A stretch of 64,000 nt of DNA, taken from positions 2,723,001-2,787,000 of the forward strand of contig NZ_CP019509.1 of NCBI RefSeq assembly GCF_002002905.1, read 5' to 3'. Below are positions 35,658-44,187 of this stretch, in pieces. The notes under the pieces were generated by a model that ran no database searches, was not told where the DNA came from, and saw only the letters and a program-made list of their open reading frames with translations. The position numbers were made by a program, and so were the translations under genes. The stretch's first letter is position 1; every line of letters starts with the position of its first letter. Source of the DNA: Aquaspirillum sp. LM1. Lineage in GTDB: Bacteria; Pseudomonadota; Gammaproteobacteria; Burkholderiales; Aquaspirillaceae.

Positions 35658-37426
35658 GCAGCCCCCTCTGAGGCGGGAGCCCCCAGACGCCAGCGCTGGC
35701 TGGTCGTTGTATGCGCCCACAGTTGTTGGTAAAAATGATTACGTGCCAGCAAGGCAGCATGCACACCGCGATCGACAATCCGCCCGTTTTCCATGACCAG
35801 TATCTGGTCAGCCCATTCGACACCGTAGGCGCGGTGGGTGATCACCAACACGGTTTTTTCCGGATAATGCTGACGCAATGCCTGATAAAAGGCTTTTTGT
35901 GTCATGTTGTCGGCAAACGAAGTGGCTTCGTCCAGCACCAGTATCGGAGTGGCGGCCAGCAACACGCGGGCCACGGCCAGGCGTTGCCGCTCGCCGCCAG
36001 ACAAGCGCACGCCATGTTCATGCAAACGGGTTTGATAGCCTTGAGGGAGACTCTCCAGCAACGCCTCCGCCTGAGCCACCTTCACCGCCAACGCCACGTC
36101 AGCATCGCTGGCCATCGGGTTGCCCAGCCGCAGGTTGTCGATCAGGGTACCCTGAAACAGGAATGGTTCTTGGGTAGCCAGCCCGATCAAGCGGGTGCGC
36201 TGGGCCTCACCGATGTCAGCCAGCACCCTTGCGCCCAGCCGGATATTGCCGCTGTCAGGCTGTAACAGCCCAGCCAGCAATTGCGCCGTGGCCGACTTGC
36301 CTGCACCTGATGGCCCAAGCAGCACAGTCAGGCTGGCAGGAGGCAGTTCAAAACTGACATCATCCAGCACAGGCGCGCGCGGATAGGCAAAAGACACTTG
36401 GTCAAACTGGATCGAAGGCATCAGCAGCAACGCATCATCATCGGCATGCTGGGGATGCTGTGGTGCGTGCAGCACGGGCAACAAGCCGCGCACGCCAGCC
36501 AGCACTTCACGCAATTCGGAATTCAGATGGTTGATCTTGAACAGTGGCCGAAGCATGCCAGCCCCAAGCATGATGGTCAGCATCAGGGCAGACAGCGACA
36601 CCTGCCCTTGGGCATGCCAATACAAGCCCAGCGGCAGAACACACAGCAAGTTGGCATTGAGCAAAGCGGCAAAACACGACCAAGCAGTGATCATGCGCGG
36701 GGTCATCTGACGAATCAGCTTGTAGTAGGCGTCCAGTTGCTCGTTCAGCCACTGAAAGCGGCTGGCATCTAGGCGAAACACCTTCATGACCGACATATTG
36801 CGCACATATTCAATTGTAGCCGCGTCCAAACCTGCCAGCCGGGAGACATATTGCGCATAGCTCTTGCCGGTATTGCGCATCAGCATGCCTGATGCCAGCA
36901 AGGCCAACGGTGCAGACGCCAGCGCAGCCAGCGCCAGCCGCCAATCCAACCATAGCAAAAACGCCAGCACGCATCCTGGCCCAAACACGGCAGCAATGCC
37001 TTCCACCGTGTGGTGAGCCACAAATGATTCGATTCGCTCCACATCCTGCAACACGGCTTGTTTGAGCTGGCCAGAGTGCTGCTGTTGTAGCCAGGGCAGA
37101 CTGGCCCAGGCCAGACGTTGGAGCAGACGCTGGCGCGCATGCGCCAGAATGGCATACGCTGCATGATGGCTGAGAAAATATGCCAGAGAATAACCCCCAT
37201 ACTTGAGCAGCATGGCCAGCGCCAGGCAAGCGCACTGAGTAAGCAGCCACTGGGTCGACAGCGCAGATGGTGACAGCAAGACATCCATCACCTGAAAAAA
37301 AACCCAGTAAGGAACCAGTTCAGCCATCACTCCCAGCAGGGTAAACACCATGGCACCCAGCAATCGCCAACGTTGCGTGCCCAGCAGATACAGCAAGAAA
37401 CGCCATTCAGCAGAAAGATATGGCAT
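35654..37426 (-). CDS. YbtP/YbtQ-like ABC half-transporter
   Basis: A 590-residue fusion of membrane and ATPase domains. Six hydrophobic segments lie in residues 1-310. The ATPase has Walker A LGPSGAGKSATAQLL, the signature RLSGGERQRLAVAR and Walker B ILVLDEATSFAD followed by the H-loop ITHRAYGV. In yersiniabactin systems YbtP and YbtQ have exporter architecture but import the ferric siderophore through the inner membrane, and the genetic context here fits the same task. It is the first gene of a leftward unit with the frameshifted partner and the acyltransferase-like gene. Its ATG has an AAGGATT binding site. Confidence 0.9.
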   Translation of the reverse strand: MPYLSAEWRFLLYLLGTQRWRLLGAMVFTLLGVMAELVPYWVFFQVMDVLLSPSALSTQWLLTQCACLALAMLLKYGGYSLAYFLSHHAAYAILAHARQRLLQRLAWASLPWLQQQHSGQLKQAVLQDVERIESFVAHHTVEGIAAVFGPGCVLAFLLWLDWRLALAALASAPLALLASGMLMRNTGKSYAQYVSRLAGLDAATIEYVRNMSVMKVFRLDASRFQWLNEQLDAYYKLIRQMTPRMITAWSCFAALLNANLLCVLPLGLYWHAQGQVSLSALMLTIMLGAGMLRPLFKINHLNSELREVLAGVRGLLPVLHAPQHPQHADDDALLLMPSIQFDQVSFAYPRAPVLDDVSFELPPASLTVLLGPSGAGKSATAQLLAGLLQPDSGNIRLGARVLADIGEAQRTRLIGLATQEPFLFQGTLIDNLRLGNPMASDADVALAVKVAQAEALLESLPQGYQTRLHEHGVRLSGGERQRLAVARVLLAATPILVLDEATSFADNMTQKAFYQALRQHYPEKTVLVITHRAYGVEWADQILVMENGRIVDRGVHAALLARNHFYQQLWAHTTTSQRWRLGAPASEGAA

Positions 37427-37488
37427 GGTTCAGAAATCCTTATGTCAAACACGGGCAGACGGCACGATGAGGATGTGAGTAGCACGTG

Positions 37489-37517
37489 AAAAAACGGGAT
37501 GGCGGTTGGCCATCCCG
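37489..37517 (-). terminator. Rho-independent terminator after the first TonB receptor gene
   Basis: On the minus strand, CGGGATGGC pairs with GCCATCCCG around a 5-base loop and is followed by TTTTTT. It lies between the receptor gene's stop (37655) and the ABC operon's start (37426). Only some 60 bases remain for an independent ABC promoter, so partial read-through is likely. Confidence 0.8.
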
Positions 37518-37654
37518 GTCAATGGGACACACTCGGAGCAACTCATCGGCAGGTCGGTACGCAGCCTCCAAGGTGGCTAGGGCTGCCGAAATCGACCGAG
37601 CATTCCGACTGCCTATGGATAGCGCATCTAGCCTGCATAGTGGTGAAGGCAGAG

Positions 37655-39868
37655 TCAAAAGGCCATGTTCATGCCGATGCCCACGGCGCGACCACGGCCT
37701 GGAGAACCAATCTGCGCACCTGACCCATCTGGCATGTATGGCGCAATGTAATAGCCATACAAGTCGTAGCGTTTGTCCAGCAGGTTGTCGGCCCAGAGGT
37801 AAAACTCGGTATTGCCGCTTTGCAGACCCACGCGCAGATCCAGTTTGCTGTAAGCCCCCAGACTAAAAGTATTTTGCGGATCCGCTGGTCGTGATCCAAC
37901 AAAGCGATTGCTCAGCTTGGTATGCAACACCGGCGACTTCAGTAACGGCAAACCCGGCAGCGCCTGCTCATGGCTGATCGACAGCACGCCGCTCCATTTG
38001 GGCACTTCCGGCACCCGGTTATCTTTTGCCACATTGCCCATCCTGCCCGCTGCACCATTGCTGATGCGGGCATCGGTGTAGGCTACGCCTGCAGACAGGC
38101 TCCAGCCTTTGACTGGCTTCCACACCCCTTCCAATTCAAGCCCCCGGCTGTTGGTGTCGTAATTTTCAGTATTGGCAGCAAAGGTAGCGACGTCATACGC
38201 CAGCAGGTGATCGTCTTTGACCTTGTTGAAAAACAGCGCTCCATTGAGCGCCAGCCGCCGGTCGGCTGACTCAAACTTGAAACCAGTTTCATAACTGTCT
38301 ACCGTGGCGGCCTTGTATGGCAGGTCGGCAAGCCCATTGGTGTAGTTGGTGCCTTCGTCATTGAAGCCACCGGTCTTGTAGCCACGAGCGTATACACCGT
38401 ACAGATTGACTTGAGGGGTCAGCGCATAGCTCAACGCCAGGCGTCCCGTCAGATAGCTGTCGGATAGCGACTGGCTGTCTCGAGCGGTGCGAATCGGGTT
38501 GGGATTATCGGGCTTGGCGGTCCAATTGGCGTCGGTGCTTTTCTTTTCCCAGGTGTAGCGCAGGCCGCTGGTCAGTTTGAATGCACTCCCCAGAGGCACC
38601 GTCATTTCGCCAAATACCGCCTGCGTGTCGGTTTCAAACTGGCGTGTGCTGTCAGCATGGTAGGGATTAGCGGGGTAGAATGTATCGTAGGATTGATAGC
38701 GTTCCATGGATCGGTCATTATGGAACAGATTCACCCCTGCTACCCAGAACACCTTCTCGCCCGGTTTCGAACCCAAACGAATTTCCTGGTTATACAGTTT
38801 TTCCTTGCCTCTAATCGACCAACTGCCATCCGGGAGAAAACCAACCAGTTGCTGATAGGTACGCCCTTCGTAAATAGCATCAGTATAGCGATGGTCCGTA
38901 TCCGCAAAACCAGATAACGCCGTCAGCGTGAAAGCATCAAACTCATGGCTCAGTTCTGCGGTGTAACGCGCGACCTGACGGCGGTTACTCATGGCTCCGG
39001 GCGGGATGCTGATTTGCGCGGGCTCGCCATAAGGGCGCAGTGTGTACACATTGTCGCGATTATGAATGGTTTCTTCGCCCGCGCTGAGCAGCAGTTGCGT
39101 GCGTGCACTTGGCTGCCAGCGCAAAGCACCGCGCATCGCTACTTCGCGCAACTTATTCAACGGTTTGCCATTTTGTGCATTAGTCAGCACATTGTCGATG
39201 CCGGACTGGCGCAAGGCCAGCCGTGCGCTGAGCGTATCAGTCAACGGCCCGCTGATGACGCCTTCCACCAGATGCTGATGATCCTGACCCAGCTCGGCGC
39301 GCACATAGCCTTCCAGCCAGTCAGTAGGCTTGCGCGTGACAATATTCACCGCACCCGCTTCGGAGTTACGGCCAAACAACGTTCCCTGAGGCCCTTTGAG
39401 CACTTCAACCCGTTCAGCATCCAACACATTGAGCGAAGCATTAGAAGGCGACTGCGGCAGACCATCGACATTGATCACCACCGAACTATCGTCGCCGCTG
39501 ACTTTTTGCAACGCACCCACCCCGCGCAAGCGCAGCGAAGTGTTGCTCATACCCATGTTCACCACCACATCCACCCCTGGCGTCTGGCGCAGCATGTCTT
39601 CTAGCGACAATAGACGGCGGGATTCACCTTCCTCACCGCTGACGACGCTGACACTGAACGGTACATCCTTGGCCAGTTCAGATGCCCGTCGGGCATTAAC
39701 AGTCACCGCCTCCAGTGTCACTTCGTCTTTTTTGGCAGATTTGGCGGACGCGGGGTCATCAGCAAACGCGGGTAAACTCCAGGCTGCCAGCGCCATGATG
39801 ACTGCACGGGCCAGTGGCAAGGGCTGGCTGCGCAGTACGCAGGATGAACGATGAAGTGAGTTGTGCAT
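37655..39868 (-). CDS. TonB-dependent metallophore receptor 1 (FyuA/FptA-like)
   Basis: Outer-membrane receptor of 737 residues from the ATG at 39868, which has an AGAGGA binding site; an ATG at 39931 would add residues before the signal peptide. There is a signal peptide (VIMALAAWSLPAFA), a TonB-box-like EVTLEAVTVNARR, the plug with DSSVVINVDGLPQSPSN, VEVLKGPQGTLFGRNSEAGAVNIVTRKP, and a beta-barrel ending in aromatic Phe (MNMAF). The last 340 or so residues are virtually the same as in the second receptor. It probably takes up the ferric product of the island. The next upstream gene on its strand is the RND pump gene. Confidence 0.92.
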   Translation of the reverse strand: MHNSLHRSSCVLRSQPLPLARAVIMALAAWSLPAFADDPASAKSAKKDEVTLEAVTVNARRASELAKDVPFSVSVVSGEEGESRRLLSLEDMLRQTPGVDVVVNMGMSNTSLRLRGVGALQKVSGDDSSVVINVDGLPQSPSNASLNVLDAERVEVLKGPQGTLFGRNSEAGAVNIVTRKPTDWLEGYVRAELGQDHQHLVEGVISGPLTDTLSARLALRQSGIDNVLTNAQNGKPLNKLREVAMRGALRWQPSARTQLLLSAGEETIHNRDNVYTLRPYGEPAQISIPPGAMSNRRQVARYTAELSHEFDAFTLTALSGFADTDHRYTDAIYEGRTYQQLVGFLPDGSWSIRGKEKLYNQEIRLGSKPGEKVFWVAGVNLFHNDRSMERYQSYDTFYPANPYHADSTRQFETDTQAVFGEMTVPLGSAFKLTSGLRYTWEKKSTDANWTAKPDNPNPIRTARDSQSLSDSYLTGRLALSYALTPQVNLYGVYARGYKTGGFNDEGTNYTNGLADLPYKAATVDSYETGFKFESADRRLALNGALFFNKVKDDHLLAYDVATFAANTENYDTNSRGLELEGVWKPVKGWSLSAGVAYTDARISNGAAGRMGNVAKDNRVPEVPKWSGVLSISHEQALPGLPLLKSPVLHTKLSNRFVGSRPADPQNTFSLGAYSKLDLRVGLQSGNTEFYLWADNLLDKRYDLYGYYIAPYMPDGSGAQIGSPGRGRAVGIGMNMAF
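37658..38672 (-). repeat. Receptor duplication, copy 1
   Basis: About 1.0 kb coding for the C-terminal barrel of receptor 1, nearly identical to 44191-45205. I noticed one coding change (Asp versus Gly near the C-terminus). Outside this block the two genes drift apart, then share a second very similar patch in the plug region (about 39160-39350 versus 45695-45885). Confidence 0.95.
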
Positions 39869-39898
39869 CGGGATATCCTCTCGACCTATAACTTTGAT

Positions 39899-39938
39899 AT
39901 TGAGAGTATTTCCTGTTTTTATTCCGATCACTACCCGA
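39899..39938 (-). promoter_or_regulatory. Putative promoter of receptor 1, motif shared with receptor 2
   Basis: On the minus strand the segment reads GGGTAG-TGATC-GGAATAAA... to AAATACTCTCA. The same blocks in the same order precede receptor 2. AATACT is a good -10 candidate. The upstream TGATC/GGAATAAA blocks could be the binding site of the AraC-type regulator encoded nearby, as PchR/YbtA act on fptA/fyuA. The transcription start is inferred. Confidence 0.5.
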
Positions 39939-39975
39939 ACCAGCCCAACGCCCCCCGAAAGCGTTTATCATTTAC

Positions 39976-42900
39976 TCAATGACGCTGTCGCCAGCAACGC
40001 AAGCGGCTGAGAAAGACCTTCTGCATATCATCAACATAGGTAAACATGGCGGGTGCCACTAGCAGACTGAGCACGGTGGAAGTCAGCAGCCCCCCCAATA
40101 CTGCGATGGACATGGGCGCACGAAAACTGGAATCGGCAGCGCCCATGCCAAGTGCAATCGGCAGCATGCCGGCCCCCATGGCCAAGGTGGTCATCACAAT
40201 CGGCCTAGCACGCTTGTGGCAAGCATCCAGCAGTGCGGCCTGGCGTGACATACCGTACTCGCGTCGGGCAAGAATGGCGTATTCCACCAGCAAAATGGAG
40301 TTTTTGGTGGCAATCCCCATGAGCATCACCAGACCAATCAGCGAAGGCATGGAGAAGCTTTGCTGTCCCAGCAGCAAACCCACAAATGCGCCGCCCAGCG
40401 ATAAGGGTAAGGCTACCAAAATGGTAGCAGGATGAAAAAAATCCTTGAACAACAGCACCAGCACCAGATAGATGCACACAATCCCGGTTAGCATGGCCAG
40501 GCCAAAACTGGTAAACAGCTCGACCATCACCTCGGCATCCCCTACTTCAACCATCCGCACGCCAGCCGGCAGCTGACGAACGGCAGGCAGTTGCGCAACC
40601 AGGGCTGACACATCGCCCATGGGCTGTCCGGCCAGTTCAATTTCAAAGTTGATATTGCGGATGCGATCATAGCGGCTGATCACGGCCGGGCCACTGGCCA
40701 GACTGAGGTCGGCCACCTCACTGAGGCTAACCGGGCCATGACGGCCAGGAACGCTTAGGCGGGATAGTACCGATAAATCACTGCGCGCACTGTGCTCCAG
40801 GCTCACCAGAATGGGCACCTGACGCTGAGCCAGATTCAGCTTGGCCAGCGACGTGTCATAATCCCCCAGTGTCGCCACCCGCAAGGTTTCGCCGATGGTC
40901 TGACTGCTGACGCCCAAATCGGCCGCACGGGCAAAGTCCGGACGCACGGCAATTTCCGGGCGAACCAGGCTGGCGGTTGAAGCTATATTACCTAACCCGG
41001 GGATGGTGCGCAGTTCACGCTCCACCGCCCGTGCGGCAGCCTGCAGGGAAAGAGGATCTGACCCGGTCAGTGCCAGTATGTATTTTTCTCCCGAGTTGCC
41101 CAGCCCCACCTTGCTACGTACACCAGGCAGCGTTTCCAACTGCTGGCGAATCTGTTCCTCCACCATCTGCTTGCGTGGCCGCTCAGCGCGTGGCGACAGG
41201 GAAATGGTCAGCGTGGCTTTGCGCACTTCTCCAGCACTCCCCAGCACAAAGGGATCACTGCCGACACTGCCCGCCCCGATGGTGGTGTATACCCGACGCA
41301 CCTGTGGAATCTGCTGGATCAGCATCCGGGCCTGTTCAGCAGCCTGATGGGTGTGCGCCAGCGTCGCCCCTGGCGCCAGCTCCAGATATACCTGGGTTTG
41401 TGAGTGATCATCTGCCGGAATGAACGCCGTGGGCAGCAGGGGGATGAGCATCAGCGAACCAATGAAAAATCCTGTAGCACCAAGAAGAGTCAATCCGCGA
41501 TGCAGGATGCACCACTGCGCCCAGCGCAGATAGCAGGCCATCCAGCGCGGTTCGGGATGAACCTGGCGCGCGCCGCGCAACACATACGCCGACATCATTG
41601 GGGTCAGCACGCGAGCCACCAACAGCGAGGCAACCACAGCCAGCGAGGCCGTCCAGCCAAATTGCTTGAAAAACTTGCCAGCAGCCCCGCTCATGAATGC
41701 AGTTGGCAGAAAGACCGCCACTAGGGTCAGTGTGGTGGCAATCACAGCCAGGCCAATTTCGTCGGCGGCTTCCCTGGCCGCCTGCATCGGCGATTTGCCC
41801 ATATTCAAATGGCGAACAATGTTTTCCACCTCGACAATGGCATCATCCACCAGAACGCCCACCACCAGCGACAAGGCCAGCAAGGTGACGATATTGACGC
41901 TGAACCCCAGCCAGTACATTCCCAGAAACGCAGGAATGACTGACAGGGGTAAAGCGATCGCTGAAACGAAGGTGGCGCGCCAGTCTCGCAGAAACAGCCA
42001 TACCACTACCACGGCCAGCAAGGCACCTTCATAGAGCAAATGCATGGACCCGGCATATTCCTCTTCGACAGGCCGGACAAAATTAAATGCTTCGACAATT
42101 TGCAGGCCTGCGTGGTTGGCACGCAATTCGTTCAAGGCAGCTTGTACCGCCAGTCCTACCTGCACTTCGCTTTCACCCCGACTGCGAATCACCTCGAAAC
42201 CCACTACCGGCTTACCATCCAGCAGCGCCAGCGCACGAGGCTCGGCCAGGCCGTCACTAACCCTGGCGACCTGATTCAGGCGCAAGGCGCGCCCATCACT
42301 CAAGCTGATCGAGATGTCGGCCAGCGCCTGGGCGTTGGCCACGGATCCCATGGTACGTACGGGTTGCTCAGCCCCCCCCAGATTGGCTCGTCCGCCCACA
42401 GTTTCACTTTGCATGGCGCGCAATTGCCGGGAAATATCGGCGGCGCTAGCCTGCAGTCCATGCAAATGGGCAGGGTCGAGACCGACACGGATTTCACGAT
42501 TCACCCCGCCTACGCGATTCACCGCACCAACCCCGCGCACAGCAAGCAGCCGTCTGGACAAGGTGGTGTCAACAAACCAGGACAACGCTTCTGCATCCAT
42601 CTGGGGCGAAGACACCGTAAACGCAAAAATCGGCTGAGCAGACACATCAATCCGGCTGACAATCGGTTCACGCACATCGCCGGGTAAATCGGATTGCACG
42701 CGTGAAATGGCTGAACGCACATCATCTACAGCATTCTGTACCGGTTTTTCCATACGGAACTCCAGCATCAGCGATGCAGTGCCATCCTGCAGCGTGGTGT
42801 AAATATGCTTGATGCCAGGCACTGTAGCCACAGCATCCTCCAGCTTGCGAGCCACGTCATTTTCCAACTGGCTGGGCGTAGCCCCTGGCAGTGATGCCTG

Positions 42901-43041
42901 TACCGACACCATGGGCAAATCCAGGTCAGGCAAATTCTGGATTTTCATAGCGCTAAAGCCAAGTCCCCCGCCAAAGCACAGCATGATGAACAGCATGATG
43001 GCTGGCAGAGGATTTTGAATGGACCAAGCGGAAAAGTTCAT
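39976..43041 (-). CDS. RND efflux pump, inner-membrane transporter (HAE1-type)
   Basis: A 1,021-residue AcrB/MdtB-type transporter powered by the proton gradient. The N-terminal helix is followed by NLPDLDLPMVSV, two large periplasmic loops, and the helix-4 signature GVLVDDAIVEVENIVRHL with the paired Asp. A second-half counterpart is GLVMLMGIATKNSILLVEYA, and RPIVMTTLAMGAGMLPIALG is typical of the family. It overlaps the adaptor gene by 4 bases. It lies between the two receptor genes, so secretion of the metallophore is a reasonable inference. No outer-membrane channel gene is present in the window. Confidence 0.92.
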   Translation of the reverse strand: MNFSAWSIQNPLPAIMLFIMLCFGGGLGFSAMKIQNLPDLDLPMVSVQASLPGATPSQLENDVARKLEDAVATVPGIKHIYTTLQDGTASLMLEFRMEKPVQNAVDDVRSAISRVQSDLPGDVREPIVSRIDVSAQPIFAFTVSSPQMDAEALSWFVDTTLSRRLLAVRGVGAVNRVGGVNREIRVGLDPAHLHGLQASAADISRQLRAMQSETVGGRANLGGAEQPVRTMGSVANAQALADISISLSDGRALRLNQVARVSDGLAEPRALALLDGKPVVGFEVIRSRGESEVQVGLAVQAALNELRANHAGLQIVEAFNFVRPVEEEYAGSMHLLYEGALLAVVVVWLFLRDWRATFVSAIALPLSVIPAFLGMYWLGFSVNIVTLLALSLVVGVLVDDAIVEVENIVRHLNMGKSPMQAAREAADEIGLAVIATTLTLVAVFLPTAFMSGAAGKFFKQFGWTASLAVVASLLVARVLTPMMSAYVLRGARQVHPEPRWMACYLRWAQWCILHRGLTLLGATGFFIGSLMLIPLLPTAFIPADDHSQTQVYLELAPGATLAHTHQAAEQARMLIQQIPQVRRVYTTIGAGSVGSDPFVLGSAGEVRKATLTISLSPRAERPRKQMVEEQIRQQLETLPGVRSKVGLGNSGEKYILALTGSDPLSLQAAARAVERELRTIPGLGNIASTASLVRPEIAVRPDFARAADLGVSSQTIGETLRVATLGDYDTSLAKLNLAQRQVPILVSLEHSARSDLSVLSRLSVPGRHGPVSLSEVADLSLASGPAVISRYDRIRNINFEIELAGQPMGDVSALVAQLPAVRQLPAGVRMVEVGDAEVMVELFTSFGLAMLTGIVCIYLVLVLLFKDFFHPATILVALPLSLGGAFVGLLLGQQSFSMPSLIGLVMLMGIATKNSILLVEYAILARREYGMSRQAALLDACHKRARPIVMTTLAMGAGMLPIALGMGAADSSFRAPMSIAVLGGLLTSTVLSLLVAPAMFTYVDDMQKVFLSRLRCWRQRH

Positions 43042-44162
43042 GATGCCTCCCGAGCCTGGCCAGGCAGCGCAGATGGCAACACCCTGACAGTATCGCCATC
43101 ATTCAAAAAGCCTGCACCGGAAGCAACCACTTGGGCATCGGCAGACAGACCGGAAAGCACTTCCACCCGATCAGACTGCCGTCGCCCGATCTGTACTTTG
43201 CGCAAGATCACCCGCTGGAGAGCCTCCAGCTCAAACACATAACTGAACGCTTCACGCATCACCACGGCTTGGTGTGGGAGTGTGAGCGCAGGCTGCTGCG
43301 CCAGAACAAAGCGCCCTTGGGCAAACATGCCAGCCCGAGCCGCCGGGTGCGTGGGAATATCCACATACACCCAGCCCTGGCGTGTACGGGGGTCAATACT
43401 GGGTGCCAACCGGCTGATAATGCCATTCAGAGTCACACCATCACCCAGTTGCACCTGCACCGGCGCAGCGAAGGGAAGTCGGGCCAGATCGCTGGCTCCC
43501 AACTCTGCACGCCACTGTAACCGCTGCTGACGCAGTAGCCGGAACAGTTCGCCCCCTACCGTAGCCACTACCCCCATGCTGGCGCTGCGAGCAGAAATTA
43601 CCCCATCGTCAGGTGCGCGCACCTGAGTTCGATACAATCGCAGACGCAGGCTGTCAACCTGCGAGCTAGCTGCTGCTACTCTGGCCTTGGCCGCCTGCAA
43701 TTGATATTCCAGCACAGCAATATGCTGTTCACTGATGGCACCGCTTCCTCGCATGGCCTGCGCCCGCCGGGTTTGTTCTGCGGTTTCTGCCCAGACTGCC
43801 TGCGCCTGCTCCTGCATGGCCACGGCCTGCGCCAACTCATGGCGCACAGGAATATCATCCCATGTTGCCAACACTTGGCCCGCCTTGACTCGGTCTCCCA
43901 CATCAACCAGCACCTGGGTCAGGCGGAGCTGGGCCACATCCGAACTGATAATGGCCTCATGCCAGGGTACAATGTTGCCATTCGCAGCCAGTTCAACCGG
44001 CCAGTGCTGGCGTTGTGGGCGAACGACGGTTACGCTCAGCACCGGCTTGGTGTGTGTCGGCGACGCAGCGGAGGAGGCATCCCGTATCATCCAAAAAGTA
44101 GCGACGGCAATCAGGGCGGTCAACCCGCCAGCCAGGGCAGCGCGTTTCAGATTCATGCGCAT
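43038..44162 (-). CDS. RND efflux periplasmic adaptor (membrane fusion protein)
   Basis: A 374-residue adaptor with an N-terminal membrane anchor (residues 7-27), a biotinyl-lipoyl-like half motif (SDVAQLRLTQVLVDVGDRVKAGQVLATW), a coiled-coil hairpin around residues 100-175, the matching second half (VRAPDDGVISARSASMGVVATVGGELF) and a beta-barrel region. It links the RND transporter to an outer-membrane channel. It is coupled to the transporter gene and starts 25 bases after the stop of receptor 2, so receptor 2, adaptor and pump may be one transcript. Confidence 0.92.
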   Translation of the reverse strand: MRMNLKRAALAGGLTALIAVATFWMIRDASSAASPTHTKPVLSVTVVRPQRQHWPVELAANGNIVPWHEAIISSDVAQLRLTQVLVDVGDRVKAGQVLATWDDIPVRHELAQAVAMQEQAQAVWAETAEQTRRAQAMRGSGAISEQHIAVLEYQLQAAKARVAAASSQVDSLRLRLYRTQVRAPDDGVISARSASMGVVATVGGELFRLLRQQRLQWRAELGASDLARLPFAAPVQVQLGDGVTLNGIISRLAPSIDPRTRQGWVYVDIPTHPAARAGMFAQGRFVLAQQPALTLPHQAVVMREAFSYVFELEALQRVILRKVQIGRRQSDRVEVLSGLSADAQVVASGAGFLNDGDTVRVLPSALPGQAREAS

Positions 44163-44187
44163 TCTTTCGTATCAGACGGATTGAACA

